Shown here piece after piece: positions 52,639 through 62,613 of a DNA stretch of 64,000 bases (positions are counted from its first letter, which is position 1; every line of letters starts with the position of its first letter). The stretch covers positions 1-64,000 of the forward strand of contig JZRA01000092.1 in the NCBI GenBank assembly GCA_001567485.1. The letters run 5' to 3'. The notes beneath the pieces were generated by a model. The model made no database searches. It saw only the letters and a program-made list of their open reading frames with translations, and was not told the origin of the DNA. This stretch comes from Chloroflexi bacterium OLB13. GTDB lineage: Bacteria; Chloroflexota; Anaerolineae; Aggregatilineales; Phototrophicaceae. The position numbers and the translations under genes are program-made.

Positions 52639-54063
52639 CTACGGCATTGCGGCGGCGAGCGTCGCGCAGGCGAGACACTGGCCGTTACGGACGATGGCGT
52701 AACCCGCTTGCGGATCCTCGCCGTACGCGGTGAAGTCTACGTTCCACACAATCAACATGCGCACACGCCCACCCTGCCGTGAGAGCCGGACGGCGTCGCC
52801 CAACCACTGCGCCTGTTCCTGCGCGCTCGTGTCGGCCGCCCATGCGAACCCACCGGGCAGCGGGCCGAAGCCCTCAGGCGACAGATAGCCGAGTTCGGTG
52901 AAGCACAGCGGCTTACTGGGGAAGGTTCCGGCGTAGAGGTCGACCATCGTGCCGTAGTAGCGCGTGTAGTGACCGGAGTTGCCACGCGGATCGCCGCTGC
53001 GCGCGGTTGGCGGCAGGATACCTTCGTTGTAGTGGATCCCGACACAGTCCATGTAGTTGGCGGCGCCGGCGTTCCGCATTTGGCTGATGAAGATGTTGTC
53101 GTCACAGCCGGCGGCTTGACACTGCCCACCCCAGAACCCGGTCGGCGACGGCGCGCCGCTGATCACGACGGTGTTGCCATTGGCGCTCTTGATCGCGTTA
53201 TAAGCCGCCGCGAGCATCTGCGTGTAGTTCGCGCCGTTGACCTGCCCGTTCGGCCACTCGCGATCAATGTTCGGTTCGTTCCACACCTCGATACCGTCAG
53301 CACCGAGCTGCGCAGTCCCGGCGAGGAACGATGCGAATTCCTGATAGTACTGCTGCGGGTTGCCCCCGAACTGCTCCGGATAACCGACGACCGAGAGCAG
53401 GATCTTGAAGCCGCGATCATGGGCCGCCTGAATAGCGCCCGCGGCCACGCTCGGCGGATCGCCGCGGTTCCAGCGCAGCTGCTGCTTGACCCACGTCATC
53501 TTGGCCGACCGCATCTGATCCACGAACGCGTAGCTCTGGATATGGCCGCCGAGCACGAATGACGTCAATCCGGCCCCGCCGCCGGGCACGGTTGGGACGG
53601 CAGTCGGCTGCCCCGGCGCTTGCGTCGGCACCGGGCCGCCGCTGCCACCCGGAATCTGGAGCCGTTGGCCGACGAAGATCAGGTTAACGTTGGCGATGCC
53701 GTTCAGCTGCGCGATGGCCGAGACCGTCGTGCCGAAGCGCTGCGCGATTCGACCCAGTGTGTCGCCGCGCACGACGATATACACCGACGGCGTTCCGCCG
53801 CCCGGCGCGCTGGTCGGCTGCGGGGGCGTCGTGCCACCACCACCGGGAATGACCAGTCGCTGGCCGGCATAGATCAGGTTGATATTGGCGATGTTGTTGC
53901 GCTGGGCGATGGCCGTGACCGACACCCCAAAGCGCAGGCTGATGCGATACAGCGTGTCGCCGTATTGCACCGTGTAGACCTGTTCCTGCTCGGTCTGGGC
54001 TGCAGCAGGCACCACAATACCGAGAAGTGCGATGAGCAGACAGACAAATACGAAACGACGCAT
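52639..54063 (-). CDS. secreted LysM protein with glycoside-hydrolase-like domain
   Basis: 474 residues. Signal peptide (FVFVCLLIALLGIVVPAAAQ), two LysM domains (YTVQYGDTLYRISLRFGVSV ... VIPGG; IVVRGDTLGRIAQRFGTTVS ... IPGG) separated by Pro/Gly linkers, then a TIM-barrel clan-A-like hydrolase. The acid/base Glu appears in DGIEVWNEPNID and the likely nucleophile Glu in PLCFTELGYLSP, resembling GH39/GH5-type enzymes. Acts outside the cell while bound to the wall. ATG 54063 was chosen because AGAGGAA lies seven bases upstream; a TTG at 54069 is also in frame. The substrate is unknown. Confidence 0.83.
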   Translation of the reverse strand: MRRFVFVCLLIALLGIVVPAAAQTEQEQVYTVQYGDTLYRISLRFGVSVTAIAQRNNIANINLIYAGQRLVIPGGGGTTPPQPTSAPGGGTPSVYIVVRGDTLGRIAQRFGTTVSAIAQLNGIANVNLIFVGQRLQIPGGSGGPVPTQAPGQPTAVPTVPGGGAGLTSFVLGGHIQSYAFVDQMRSAKMTWVKQQLRWNRGDPPSVAAGAIQAAHDRGFKILLSVVGYPEQFGGNPQQYYQEFASFLAGTAQLGADGIEVWNEPNIDREWPNGQVNGANYTQMLAAAYNAIKSANGNTVVISGAPSPTGFWGGQCQAAGCDDNIFISQMRNAGAANYMDCVGIHYNEGILPPTARSGDPRGNSGHYTRYYGTMVDLYAGTFPSKPLCFTELGYLSPEGFGPLPGGFAWAADTSAQEQAQWLGDAVRLSRQGGRVRMLIVWNVDFTAYGEDPQAGYAIVRNGQCLACATLAAAMP

Positions 54064-54224
54064 AATCAAATTCCTCTATTGGCCCGACTGGCACTATCGT
54101 GAATATACCACGCACGCGGAAAGACTGCGCCAAATCCGGTTGTTACACTTTTTTAATGTCGGCGCCTGTCTGCCGCTAAGTCGCTATGGTAGTATCAGGT
54201 CAAACACGCTTGGAGGGCCTGTAC

Positions 54225-54997
54225 ATGCGGCTTGCCGTGCTGTCCGACATCCATGGAAACCTCACCGCGCTGAACGTCGTGCTGAACGATTTAGCGGCCA
54301 ATGGCCCGTTCGACGTCACGTGGTGCTTGGGCGATTTGGCGGCCTTCGGCCCCCGTCCGCTGGAATGCGTCGACGTTATCCGCCGCCTTGCCGAAACCGA
54401 CGAGGGCAAGACGTTCAAGGTGATCGGTGGCAACACCGACCGTTATCTGATCGGCGGCGAACGGCTTCGCGTCGGCGCGGCGCAAGACGAGGCCGAACTC
54501 AAACGGCTCGCCGGCGAATTGCAAACGCGCGATACGATGCTCAACTGGTCGATGGGCGCGCTGGATTGGGAGAACTATAAATTCCTGCGGACGATCCTGC
54601 GCCGCGAACTGGCGACGAATGTACCCGGCTATGGGGTCGTGCTCGGTTTCCACGCCGTCCCCGGTGATGACGAAGCGTTCCTCACCGACTCGACGCCGGA
54701 TGAACTGGTCGCTGACATCATGCTCGACCGGGAAGGTCGGCTGGGCATCGGAGGGCATACCCATCGTCAGCTCAACCGCTTGGCCGGTGGTTGGCACATC
54801 GTCAACCCCGGCGCGTGGGATTATCCTTCGACCGCCCCGGCTTTGCGCAGTACGCGATCCTGTCGTTCGAGGACGGCGAGGTATCGATCGATCTGCGCAA
54901 TCTCCCCTACGACATCGACGCGGTGGTGGAAGATGCGCGTGATGTCGGTCATCCGAACCCGAACTGGCTCTCAGGCAAACTACGGCCCAACGGTTAA
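54225..54997 (+). CDS. metallophosphoesterase (YfcE/MJ0936-like), apparent frameshift
   Basis: About 257 residues after repair. MRLAVLSDIHGNLTAL, WCLGDLAAFGPRPLECVD, GGNTDRY, GFHAVPGDDEAF and IGGHTHRQL are the metal and substrate motifs of YfcE-type phosphodiesterases. The frame changes near 54822-54830: the in-frame reading after PGAWDYPS is nonsense, while the frame one base earlier gives FDRPGFAQYAILSFEDGEV and ends at TAA 54997. A missing T in TATCCTTTC would restore it. GGAGGG precedes ATG 54225. It is followed three bases on by the next gene. Confidence 0.8.
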
Positions 54998-55000
54998 CCC

Positions 55001-55625
55001 ATGCCACGTACACAGCAGCTTCTTGACGATCTTTCCGGCGACGCACACTTTGGCGTATTGATCATGGCGCAGCTGGACGCCGTGCCCGAAACACTCCAGT
55101 TCATCGTCTCCGCGGCCGACGAGATCCCCGGTCAGCCCGCGCTGGTCGACCGCCGGCGTTATGTCGTTCGCGCCATCGGCGTCGCGGAACACAATCTGAG
55201 CCTCGGGCTGTTCAACACGATTCGCATTCTGGACGAGCATCCGCTGCTGAATGCCTACAACCATGACCCGACAGCGTTGTTCTTCCGCGGCCAGCCCGAC
55301 GACGCCAGCGCGCTGTTCATCGACTTGATGCAGGCGTACGCGTCCACGTTCGGGCCGTGGCGGCATCCCCCCCCAATACTTGAACACCAGCAAACCGCTG
55401 CTTTCGCTCTTGCAAAGCGGGGGCGATCTGCTCGGTCAGATGCCGCTTTCACTCGCCCAAAGCCTCGCGGCAGTTCTCGAGCTGCACGGCCTCGAAACGC
55501 ACATGGTAAGTGAGCCGCTGAAACCCGATGAGCACGGCCGGTCACGGCAGCGCAAGGTGCTGATCCTTGACGAGTCGTATGTCATCGCGTTCGATTTCTC
55601 GGTCGAGTATTTAGGCAAAGCATGA
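55001..55625 (+). CDS. unknown protein, apparent homopolymer frameshift
   Basis: Two frames join at a run of eight C (55367-55374). With seven C the sequence runs ...GPWRHPPQYLNTSKPLLSLL and on to the TGA at 55623-55625, giving about 207 residues. Soluble, mixed alpha/beta, no signal. Recognisable stretches are GVAEHNLSLGLFNTIRILDE and VLILDESYVIAFDFSVEYLG. I do not recognise the family. It starts three bases after the phosphodiesterase and ends 33 bases before the SDR, so it is in the same transcript. Confidence 0.6.
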
Positions 55626-55658
55626 TCGTTCGTCGGTCAGGAAAAGGATCATTCTAAG

Positions 55659-56426
55659 ATGCAGCTTTCATCCATAGTCGCGCTGGTAACCGGCGGAGCC
55701 TCCGGCCTTGGCGGGGCAACCGCCGCACGGTTGGTGAAATCGGGCGCCAAAGTCGTTATCGCAGACGTCAACGAACAGATCGGACTGACTCACGCGCAAG
55801 CACTCGGCGGCAGCGCGCGCTTCATCCGCGTCGATGTCACGGACTCCGTGCAGCTGCAAGCCGCGATCGACTTGGCCGTGTCGGAATTCGGCGGCCTCAG
55901 CGCACTGGTCAACTGCGCGGGGATCGGCCCGGCGATGCGCACGTTGACCAAAGAAGGGCCGCATACGCTCGACCTTTTCGAGCGCGTGATCCGTGTCAAT
56001 TTGATCGGGTCGTTTAACGCCATCCGGTTAGCCGCCGCCGCCATGGCCGAACAGCCAGCGAACGCGGACGGAGAGCGCGGCGTCATCGTCAATACCGCGT
56101 CCGTCGCGGCCTTCGACGGCCAGATCGGACAGGCGGCATATTCGGCGTCCAAAGGCGGGATTGTAGGCATGACTCTACCCATCGCCCGTGACCTGTCGCG
56201 CGTCGGAATCCGGGTCGTCACCATCGCGCCGGGCCTGTTCGATACGCCGCTGCTGGCGGGATTGCCTGAGGCCGCGCGCGAGTCGCTCGGCCAGCAGGTG
56301 CCGTTTCCCTCCCGCTTAGGCCGCCCCGATGAGTACGCTCAGATGGTCGAGGCGATCATTGCCAACCCAATGTTGAACGGTGAGACGATCCGGCTGGACG
56401 GCGCGCTGCGAATGGCGCCGCGCTAA
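55659..56426 (+). CDS. SDR-family oxidoreductase (3-hydroxyacyl-CoA dehydrogenase type 2-like)
   Basis: 255-residue classical short-chain dehydrogenase. Cofactor motif [12 protein letters not shown] with the Asp after strand 2 (VVIADVNE), suggesting NAD(H). NCAG motif, catalytic Ser in [12 protein letters not shown], and YSASK with Tyr and Lys. The C-terminal [20 protein letters not shown] and [15 protein letters not shown] match 3-hydroxyacyl-CoA dehydrogenase type 2 (HSD10-like). The usual role there is fatty acid or branched-chain oxidation; here it is inferred. Confidence 0.88.
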   Translation: MQLSSIVALVTGGASGLGGATAARLVKSGAKVVIADVNEQIGLTHAQALGGSARFIRVDVTDSVQLQAAIDLAVSEFGGLSALVNCAGIGPAMRTLTKEGPHTLDLFERVIRVNLIGSFNAIRLAAAAMAEQPANADGERGVIVNTASVAAFDGQIGQAAYSASKGGIVGMTLPIARDLSRVGIRVVTIAPGLFDTPLLAGLPEAARESLGQQVPFPSRLGRPDEYAQMVEAIIANPMLNGETIRLDGALRMAPR

Positions 56427-56477
56427 ACGAAACGTAGGGTGCGGCGGGTGGCGATCAGCAGGCCAGCGCCAGACATC

Positions 56478-56507
56478 AGCGGCGGCATCCATGTGGACGC
56501 CGCCGCT
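56478..56507. terminator. bidirectional hairpin between SDR and YceI genes
   Basis: Perfect nine-base-pair stem AGCGGCGGC (56478-56486) / GCCGCCGCT (56499-56507), with additional TCCA/TGGA pairing in the loop. No T tract. Confidence 0.55.
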
Positions 56508-56539
56508 TCACAACGACCAGCAAGTCACATCTGCGCGTG

Positions 56540-57262
56540 CTAGTCCGCAGCAGGAGCCTGTGCCGTCGCGGTGAACTGAATCCGCAGAAGCACGTCATCG
56601 GTGACGTTCGCCACCCCCGGCGCGGACGGAATTTGCAGGTCATACGCGCTGCGCAGGACAGTCGCCTCGGCCGACCCGATCAGTTCGGTCTCAGACATGA
56701 GCGTCACCGTCACGTCGAACGTCACCGAGTTGGTGATCTGGCGGATAGGCAGATCGCCCGTCACGGTGAACGTGAACGTCTCGCCCACGCTGACGTGTTC
56801 GGGTAGGCCGTTGATAGCAGTCGGCGTAAAGGTCGTAAATTCGTACTCGTCACGGGATGATTCGAGGATTTCCGCACGAATCGCGCGATTGCGGAACTCG
56901 TTGTTGGTTTCCAGCGTGCGCAGGTTAATCTCAATCGGGCCGACCGACGAATTCTGCGGATTCTCAAGGTCGACCGCAATCGTGCCGCCCACCTGATCGG
57001 TCGTGCCAACAACGGTCGTTCGCACACCACGTAAATCTTCAAGCAGCGTAAAGCTGACTTCCGAGTTTTCCGGTGACAGCACGAACGGGATCGCGCCGGG
57101 GGCGGTTGACGTGTCGCTGCCGTCGGCGCTTACGTCACGACTCGCCTCGCCCGACCCGCCGACCAAGTAGGTGTAGGCCAATATCCCGCCAAATGAACCG
57201 ATCCCTAACGCCACCAGCACTGCGATGATGAGTACCCATACGGGGACGGTGCGCGTTAGCAC
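56540..57262 (-). CDS. membrane-anchored YceI-family protein
   Basis: 240 residues. One N-terminal helix (VWVLIIAVLVALGIGSFGGILAY), a short Asp/Ser-rich linker, then a YceI domain: FVLSPENSEVSFTLLEDLRG, GGTIAVDLENPQNSSVGPIE, NEFRNRAIRAEILE and YEFTTFTPTAI. YceI proteins are lipocalin-like and bind polyisoprenoids or amphiphiles. Most family members are secreted; this one keeps an anchor. The start is GTG 57262, after GAGGGG. No partner is evident. Confidence 0.82.
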   Translation of the reverse strand: MLTRTVPVWVLIIAVLVALGIGSFGGILAYTYLVGGSGEASRDVSADGSDTSTAPGAIPFVLSPENSEVSFTLLEDLRGVRTTVVGTTDQVGGTIAVDLENPQNSSVGPIEINLRTLETNNEFRNRAIRAEILESSRDEYEFTTFTPTAINGLPEHVSVGETFTFTVTGDLPIRQITNSVTFDVTVTLMSETELIGSAEATVLRSAYDLQIPSAPGVANVTDDVLLRIQFTATAQAPAAD

Positions 57263-57475
57263 GGCTTGATCCCCTCACTGGATACGTCAAGCAGCCTTGC
57301 GGCCAATGCTCCACGTACAGTACCTATCACGGCTATCTCAAATCGCAGCATGCAGCTTCCCTTCTATCCGATCACGCGGGTCACATGGACAGGATGGCCT
57401 ATCCTAGCTGTTCAGGATACGTAGAATTGTTACACGCGTGCAATCGAGAGATGAGGCTCCCGTGAGTATTTGGCG

Positions 57476-59244
57476 CTAGGCGCCAGATTCTGCCTCAACC
57501 GTGTCCCTCAATGCGTCGATACGTTGGTCAAACGTGCGGAACTTCTCAAGCCGTTCCTTGCTCTGTGCCGCTACCGTTTCAAGCCGGCTGAAGATGGGCG
57601 TAAGTACCTGTATGCCGTACTGCGCGAGGCGTGACCGTTCCTTGTTGGTCAGATCGTCCAACGCCGCGTGATACGTCTTTTGCAAGCGATCGATCCGCTG
57701 GTTGAAATCCTGCTTTGTCTCGACGGCGATTCGCCGCAGATAGCGGATCATCAGCAGGCTGCCGGGAAGCGCGAGCACGCGCCCGCGATCACGGCCGGAA
57801 TCGCCAGCGGAGCCGCCGCCACACCGCCGGGAAGCGCCCCACCAGCCAGTCCGAGCAGCAGCACGACAAGCCCGCCGAACGCGCTCAACAGGCTGTTGCG
57901 CAGGCCCGACAGATTCGACTCGAACAGCCGGTGCATATCACCGATCACCTGCCCCGACTCGTACGACTTGAGTTCAGTCTCGGCGATCCGGATCGCCTCG
58001 TCCAACCCTTCGCGCTGCTGCGCATAGGTCGTCGCGTCGAAGCCCAGCACTTCTCCCTCAAGTACATCCTTGAGACGGTTAAGCCGGTCGATCACACCGC
58101 GCCAGTACACACGGCTGTTGTCGACCAGCGCATTTACGTATGCCGACGCCGCATCGCTGATGTCGCGCGAGGCGCGGCCCAAGACCTGATCCTGAAACTC
58201 AGCCTGTAAACGCTCCTTACTGGGCGCGCCGCCGAACAAACGCACGCTGAGATTCGCGTCGATGAACGCCATACCACGCTCGCGCAGTGCTTGGAACACC
58301 TTGTCGATTTCGAGACGGGCAGACTTCAGCGGATCGGCGAGGGAAACGGACTGCTGCTCAAGTTCGCTGCGGATCGTCTTCGCCCGCGTCGAATCCGCGC
58401 TTACGGCGTCGTATTTCTCCTCAAGCTGGCGGACATAGCGGCGAACAACCTGCGCCGCCGTGTCCAGCTGCGCGAGAAGTTTCTGCTGTGCGGGGGGAGT
58501 CTGCGCGAACACGCCGCGCAGATGCGCCTTGACCGCGCCCATGCCGCCATCACCACCGGCCAGCGCATCCTTAGCGCTCACCATGAAGATCAGCGGGGCG
58601 AGGTTCAAGTGTTGTTTAACCTGCTGCTCGATAAACCGGCGCACGGTCTCCCGTTCATGAGGATCAAGTAGATCGATCTGATTCACGACGAGGATGATCT
58701 TCTTGCCGTACTGCATCGCGAGGTCGAGGTACAGCCGTTCGGCATCGGCCAGCGCGCGCTTAGCGGATAAAACGAAGATCACGAGATCGGAGCGATGCAG
58801 GAAGGATTTGGCGGTCGTCTCGTGGCGCTGAAACACCGAACCCGTCCCCGGCGTATCGACCAACGCCACGCCCGGCCCGCCGGTGTTCGGGTGCGACCAT
58901 TCGCGCGTGCTGGTGTCCTGCCGGACTGTCGGGACGCGAACCGGCTGCACGCCGTAGCGTACCAACTCGATCGCCTCGGTCGTCGGCGTGATTCCCATCG
59001 GCAGCAGAGGCTCGCCCAGCAGCGCGTTGATGAACGTGGACTTGCCGGCGTTGAATTCACCGATTATTGCGACGAGGAAAAACGCCTCGCGCAGGTCGGA
59101 GGCCATGTCTTGCAGGCGCGTCCTGTCCGCCTGCGCCTCGTCGCTAAAGCCAGAGAGCGCAGCGGCGACATCGGTCAGCAGGTGAATCGTCTGTTCACGC
59201 AGTGCTTCAAGCGCGCCGGTTCCCACCGGAGTCATTTGCATCAT
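57476..59244 (-). CDS. dynamin-like GTPase, second of a tandem pair, apparent frameshift
   Basis: About 589 residues after joining two frames near 57770-57790. GTPase motifs: GEFNAGKST (62-70), threonine of switch I in MGITPTTEA, DTPGTGS and NQIDLLD. Then come a long helical stalk (VVRRYVRQLEEKYDAVSADS), membrane-hairpin-like hydrophobic segments (LLSAFGGLVVLLLGLAGGAL and PGSLLMIRYL) and a coiled coil ending AESGA. The first frame ends ACSRFPAAC-stop, the next gives LALPGSLLMIRYLRRIAVET; one missing base restores continuity. Bacterial dynamin-like proteins remodel membranes, and pairs of unequal paralogues are typical. It begins two bases after its upstream partner's stop. Confidence 0.83.
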
Positions 59245-59245
59245 G

Positions 59246-61090
59246 TTAGCCTCGCAGTCCAAACAAGCCCTTGCGTCCCAGCTTGTTGACATCCTGTTCC
59301 AAGCGGTTCAGTTCTGTTTCCACGGTATGCAGACGAACCAACTGCTGATTGTGCAGTTCGGCCTGTGCGTCGACCAGCCGTGTCAAGGGCGCTGTGGCGT
59401 CACGGCGCAGGCGCATCGCAACCTCAAGCTGTGCATCAGCGGCTTTTTGCAGCGTCTTTGCATAGTCGGTCTGAACCGCGAAGATGCGCGTCTTGAGGCG
59501 CGCCGCAATCGCCCGACCCACCAGCGGCATAATCAAAAGGCCGATCATCGCCAAGGCAAGCAGCAGAACCAGCGCAACCAGTGTGGCTTGGCCGTTATCG
59601 CCCAGCACGCCGCTGGCGAAGATCACCAGCCCAAACACGACGATCAGCAGTTCCCACAACGCGAGATAGACGACCGCGTTACGGGCCGAGCGCGCGAAGT
59701 CCTCGGAACCCAACTTACGGACATCGTCCTCAAAGCGTGCGAGCACGGGGCGAACGTCTTGCAGCGGTTTGCGGTCGTACGTGATCGGAGCTTGCGGCGT
59801 GCCGATGACCTTGCTTTGAATCGCAGACGGCAGTCCCTTGATTTCGCGTTGGGTATACGACGCCAGTTCGTCGAAGTCCTTGAGGTCACGGCCCTCTAGC
59901 TGCGGGCCGAGCTTATCGACAATCGGCCCCAGCCCGGCGACAGGTGTAAAGACCTCGCGCTGTTGAAACGCGCTGACGACGTATTCGGGCGTTTTGCCGC
60001 GCCGGAACAATCGCGCGATGCCGATCAGTTCGAGCGCGCCGCGCCACACCGAGCCAACCACGCGGTTAAGCTGGAAGATATCGCTGACGGCCAACCCGGC
60101 GCGCGCTGCGGTATCGGCGAATTGGGCTTCGGCTTGCTGGACGGCGTCCCGGATGACCTGCTGTTGATCGCGTTCCTGCGCCGAAAGCTGCTGCTTGACG
60201 TTCTCCGAAATCGAGCGCGCGCGATCGAGCGCGCCCTGATTGGACTTCAACGTTGCAACGGCGTGAGCGGCCGCCGTCTCGGCGATTTGCAGCGGCGTGA
60301 GCAGCTTTTGCCGCAGGCGTTCGGCGTCATCTAGTTGAGAGTCGACGTACTGTTCGATCTGACCGAGGCCGCTGGCGCGCCAAGTCACCTCGTCATCTCC
60401 GGTCTGTGCAGTAAGGCCCAGCTTGGCGGACACCATCCACACCGGAACCGGCAGCCCCAAATGCGCTTGGCTGTGTTCCGTCACGTACTTCTGAACGGCG
60501 CTGCGCTCATCCTCGCTCAGCAGATCGCTCTGATTGACGAGGATGATGACCTTTTTCCCGTAATCGCGCAGGGTTTGAAGCGATTGCAGGCTGCTGGCGC
60601 TCATCGCCTGTGTCGCCAGCATGACGTAGAACACCGTGTCCGCGCGATGCAAAAACCGCCGCGTAATGTTCTCGTGAGTCTGAAAGATGCTCTCCAACCC
60701 CGGCGTATCGACAAGGCTGACTTTGTTGAGGATCGGCGCAGGATACATAACCGTGTCAGTATCCCCGCTGACGATACGCGACGCTTGCTCTCCGAAGCGC
60801 ATGATGCTGATTCGGTCGGTGGTCGGGATCGGCCCGACCGGCAGGATGTCGCCGGAGCCGAGCAGCGCGTTGATCAAGCTGCTCTTCCCTGAGCTGAACG
60901 ACCCGATAAACACGATCAAGTACGGGTTGTCCGCATGAAACAGCGCGTCACGCGCCTGTTCCGCGTTGACCGGATCTAGGCCGTCGATGCCCGGCAGGAC
61001 TTCAAGCAAATCCGTGATCGCGGTGAACTCGCGGCGGCGGAGGCTGTCATACTCACGCGTCAGCCGGTTCTCGCTAACTACATCAGCCAC
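59246..61090 (-). CDS. dynamin-like GTPase, first of a tandem pair
   Basis: 614 residues. P-loop GSFSSGKSS (63-71), PTTDRIS as switch I, DTPGLES, NQSDLLSED as the G4 motif, then stalk helices (AAAHAVATLKSNQGALDRAR) and a two-helix hydrophobic region (LALWELLIVVFGLVIFASGV and VALVLLLALAMIGLLIMPLV). A C-terminal coiled coil (ETELNRLEQDVNKLGRKG) closes it. GTG 61090 has AAAGG eight bases upstream; GTG 61099 is an alternative. The paired gene downstream suggests heteromeric assembly, as in known bacterial dynamin pairs (inference). Confidence 0.87.
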   Translation of the reverse strand: MADVVSENRLTREYDSLRRREFTAITDLLEVLPGIDGLDPVNAEQARDALFHADNPYLIVFIGSFSSGKSSLINALLGSGDILPVGPIPTTDRISIMRFGEQASRIVSGDTDTVMYPAPILNKVSLVDTPGLESIFQTHENITRRFLHRADTVFYVMLATQAMSASSLQSLQTLRDYGKKVIILVNQSDLLSEDERSAVQKYVTEHSQAHLGLPVPVWMVSAKLGLTAQTGDDEVTWRASGLGQIEQYVDSQLDDAERLRQKLLTPLQIAETAAAHAVATLKSNQGALDRARSISENVKQQLSAQERDQQQVIRDAVQQAEAQFADTAARAGLAVSDIFQLNRVVGSVWRGALELIGIARLFRRGKTPEYVVSAFQQREVFTPVAGLGPIVDKLGPQLEGRDLKDFDELASYTQREIKGLPSAIQSKVIGTPQAPITYDRKPLQDVRPVLARFEDDVRKLGSEDFARSARNAVVYLALWELLIVVFGLVIFASGVLGDNGQATLVALVLLLALAMIGLLIMPLVGRAIAARLKTRIFAVQTDYAKTLQKAADAQLEVAMRLRRDATAPLTRLVDAQAELHNQQLVRLHTVETELNRLEQDVNKLGRKGLFGLRG

Positions 61091-61192
61091 GGCAAGCACC
61101 TTTCCCGTGCGTCATGTCCATGGAAGCACCGTCATCGTAAACGGCACACAGGTAGCATACAAGATCATATTTGGCCCCGCATGAGTTGGCCG

Positions 61193-61220
61193 TTGTCCGG
61201 GCCAGTCGGGGCGCTACAAT
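61193..61220 (+). promoter_or_regulatory. sigma70-type promoter for lysA
   Basis: TTGTCC (61193-61198), 16-base spacer, TACAAT (61215-61220), 37 bases before ATG 61257. Confidence 0.55.
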
Positions 61221-61256
61221 GGCGGCGGCAGTCAAACACCCAACCTTGAGGGATTT

Positions 61257-62492
61257 ATGCTCAACGAGTCGATCCGGTTTCTGGATGATCGTTTGTACGT
61301 CGACAATGTCGAACTCGGCGCACTGGGCGATCAATTCGGGACACCGTTGTATGTGTACAGCTTGCGCCGTATCGCCGCCAATTATCGCGCTATCGCCGCG
61401 GCCTTCGCGCCCCTCGGCGCGGAGATTCACTTCAGCGCCAAATCGAACGGGAACTTGGCCGTCCTTGAAACTCTCGTAAAGGAAGGCGCTGGGATTGACG
61501 CGGTCAGCGCCGGTGAAGCCTATCGGGCGCTCCGTGCCGGCTGTGCGCCAGCGAAGATCGTGTTTGCCGGTGTCGGGAAAACGTTCGCCGAGCTTCAATG
61601 GGCGGTCGAACACGGCCTCGGCTGGTTCAATGTCGAGAACGAGTTGGAACTTGAGTACCTGAACCGTATCGCCAGCCAGACGGGAACGCGAATTCGGGCC
61701 GCCCTTCGCCTCAACCCGGATGTGACCGCCAACACCCACCCCTACATCGCCACCGGCCACGGCGCGGCAAAATTCGGCCTGACTGCCGATGTGGTTGACG
61801 CAGTTCTCGCGCGGCGCAGTTCTTATCCACACGTCGACATCACGGGACTGCACCTGCACATCGGCAGCCAACTCGGCGACACGCAGGCGACCGGTAAGGC
61901 GGTCGACACAGCCGTCGCCATCGCCAAGCAGCATGACGGGATCACGACGCTCAACGTGGGCGGCGGGCTGCCGCTGGCATACGATCCGCACAGCCAACTG
62001 CCCAGCCCACACGAATTCATGGACGTGTTGGCACAGCGCGCGGCCGGGTTTCAACTCCTGCTTGAGCCGGGCCGGTCGATCAGCGGGGACGCCGGCGTCT
62101 TGCTGACGACCGTGCTGTACGTCAAGCATCAAGGCGGGCAGCGCATCGTGATCGCCGATGGCAGCATGACCGAACTGCTGCGGCCGGCGCTGTACGGCGC
62201 CAAGCACGCCATCGTGCCGGTTGCTGCTCGTGGAGAATCTATCAGCCCGGCGCAGATCGTGGGGCCGGTGTGCGAAAGCTCGGACGTGTTAGGGCGTGAC
62301 GTGCCGCTGCCGGCGCTCGCTCCGGGCGACCTGCTGGCCGTGTTAGATGCCGGCGCGTACGGGATGGTCATGGCCTCGAACTACAACGCACGCGTCCGCC
62401 CCGCCGAAATCGTCATCGAGACAGACGGCTCGACCGTGCGCGTGGCTCGGCGGCGGGAAACGTGGGATGATCTCCTGTTGTGCGAGGTATAG
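61257..62492 (+). CDS. lysA: diaminopimelate decarboxylase
   Basis: 411 residues. Last step of lysine synthesis and a consumer of the peptidoglycan precursor meso-DAP. PLP lysine is Lys62 in HFSAKSNGN. GLHLHIGSQLGD, VGGGLPLAYD, LLEPGRSISGDAGVL, GPVCESSDVLGRD and DAGAYGMVMASNYN are the usual DapDC motifs, including the Cys and Tyr of the second active-site half. ATG 61257 with GAGGG nearby. Alone in its orientation; a terminator follows. Confidence 0.93.
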   Translation: MLNESIRFLDDRLYVDNVELGALGDQFGTPLYVYSLRRIAANYRAIAAAFAPLGAEIHFSAKSNGNLAVLETLVKEGAGIDAVSAGEAYRALRAGCAPAKIVFAGVGKTFAELQWAVEHGLGWFNVENELELEYLNRIASQTGTRIRAALRLNPDVTANTHPYIATGHGAAKFGLTADVVDAVLARRSSYPHVDITGLHLHIGSQLGDTQATGKAVDTAVAIAKQHDGITTLNVGGGLPLAYDPHSQLPSPHEFMDVLAQRAAGFQLLLEPGRSISGDAGVLLTTVLYVKHQGGQRIVIADGSMTELLRPALYGAKHAIVPVAARGESISPAQIVGPVCESSDVLGRDVPLPALAPGDLLAVLDAGAYGMVMASNYNARVRPAEIVIETDGSTVRVARRRETWDDLLLCEV

Positions 62493-62499
62493 AAAGCGA

Positions 62500-62523
62500 A
62501 AAGCCCCGCCGTTTGGGGGCTTT
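62500..62523. terminator. bidirectional terminator between lysA and tRNA-Met
   Basis: Eight-base-pair stem AAAGCCCC (62500-62507) / GGGGCTTT (62516-62523), loop of eight bases. A-rich and T-rich ends let it work for both strands. Confidence 0.8.
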
Positions 62524-62527
62524 CGGT

Positions 62528-62601
<74 letters not shown>

Positions 62602-62613
62602 TCGTTCTACAAC

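Noticed and set aside
20513-59292. Programmed ribosomal frameshifting
   Set aside because: No slippery heptamer with downstream structure was recognised at most sites, and eight shifts in unrelated genes point to sequence error.
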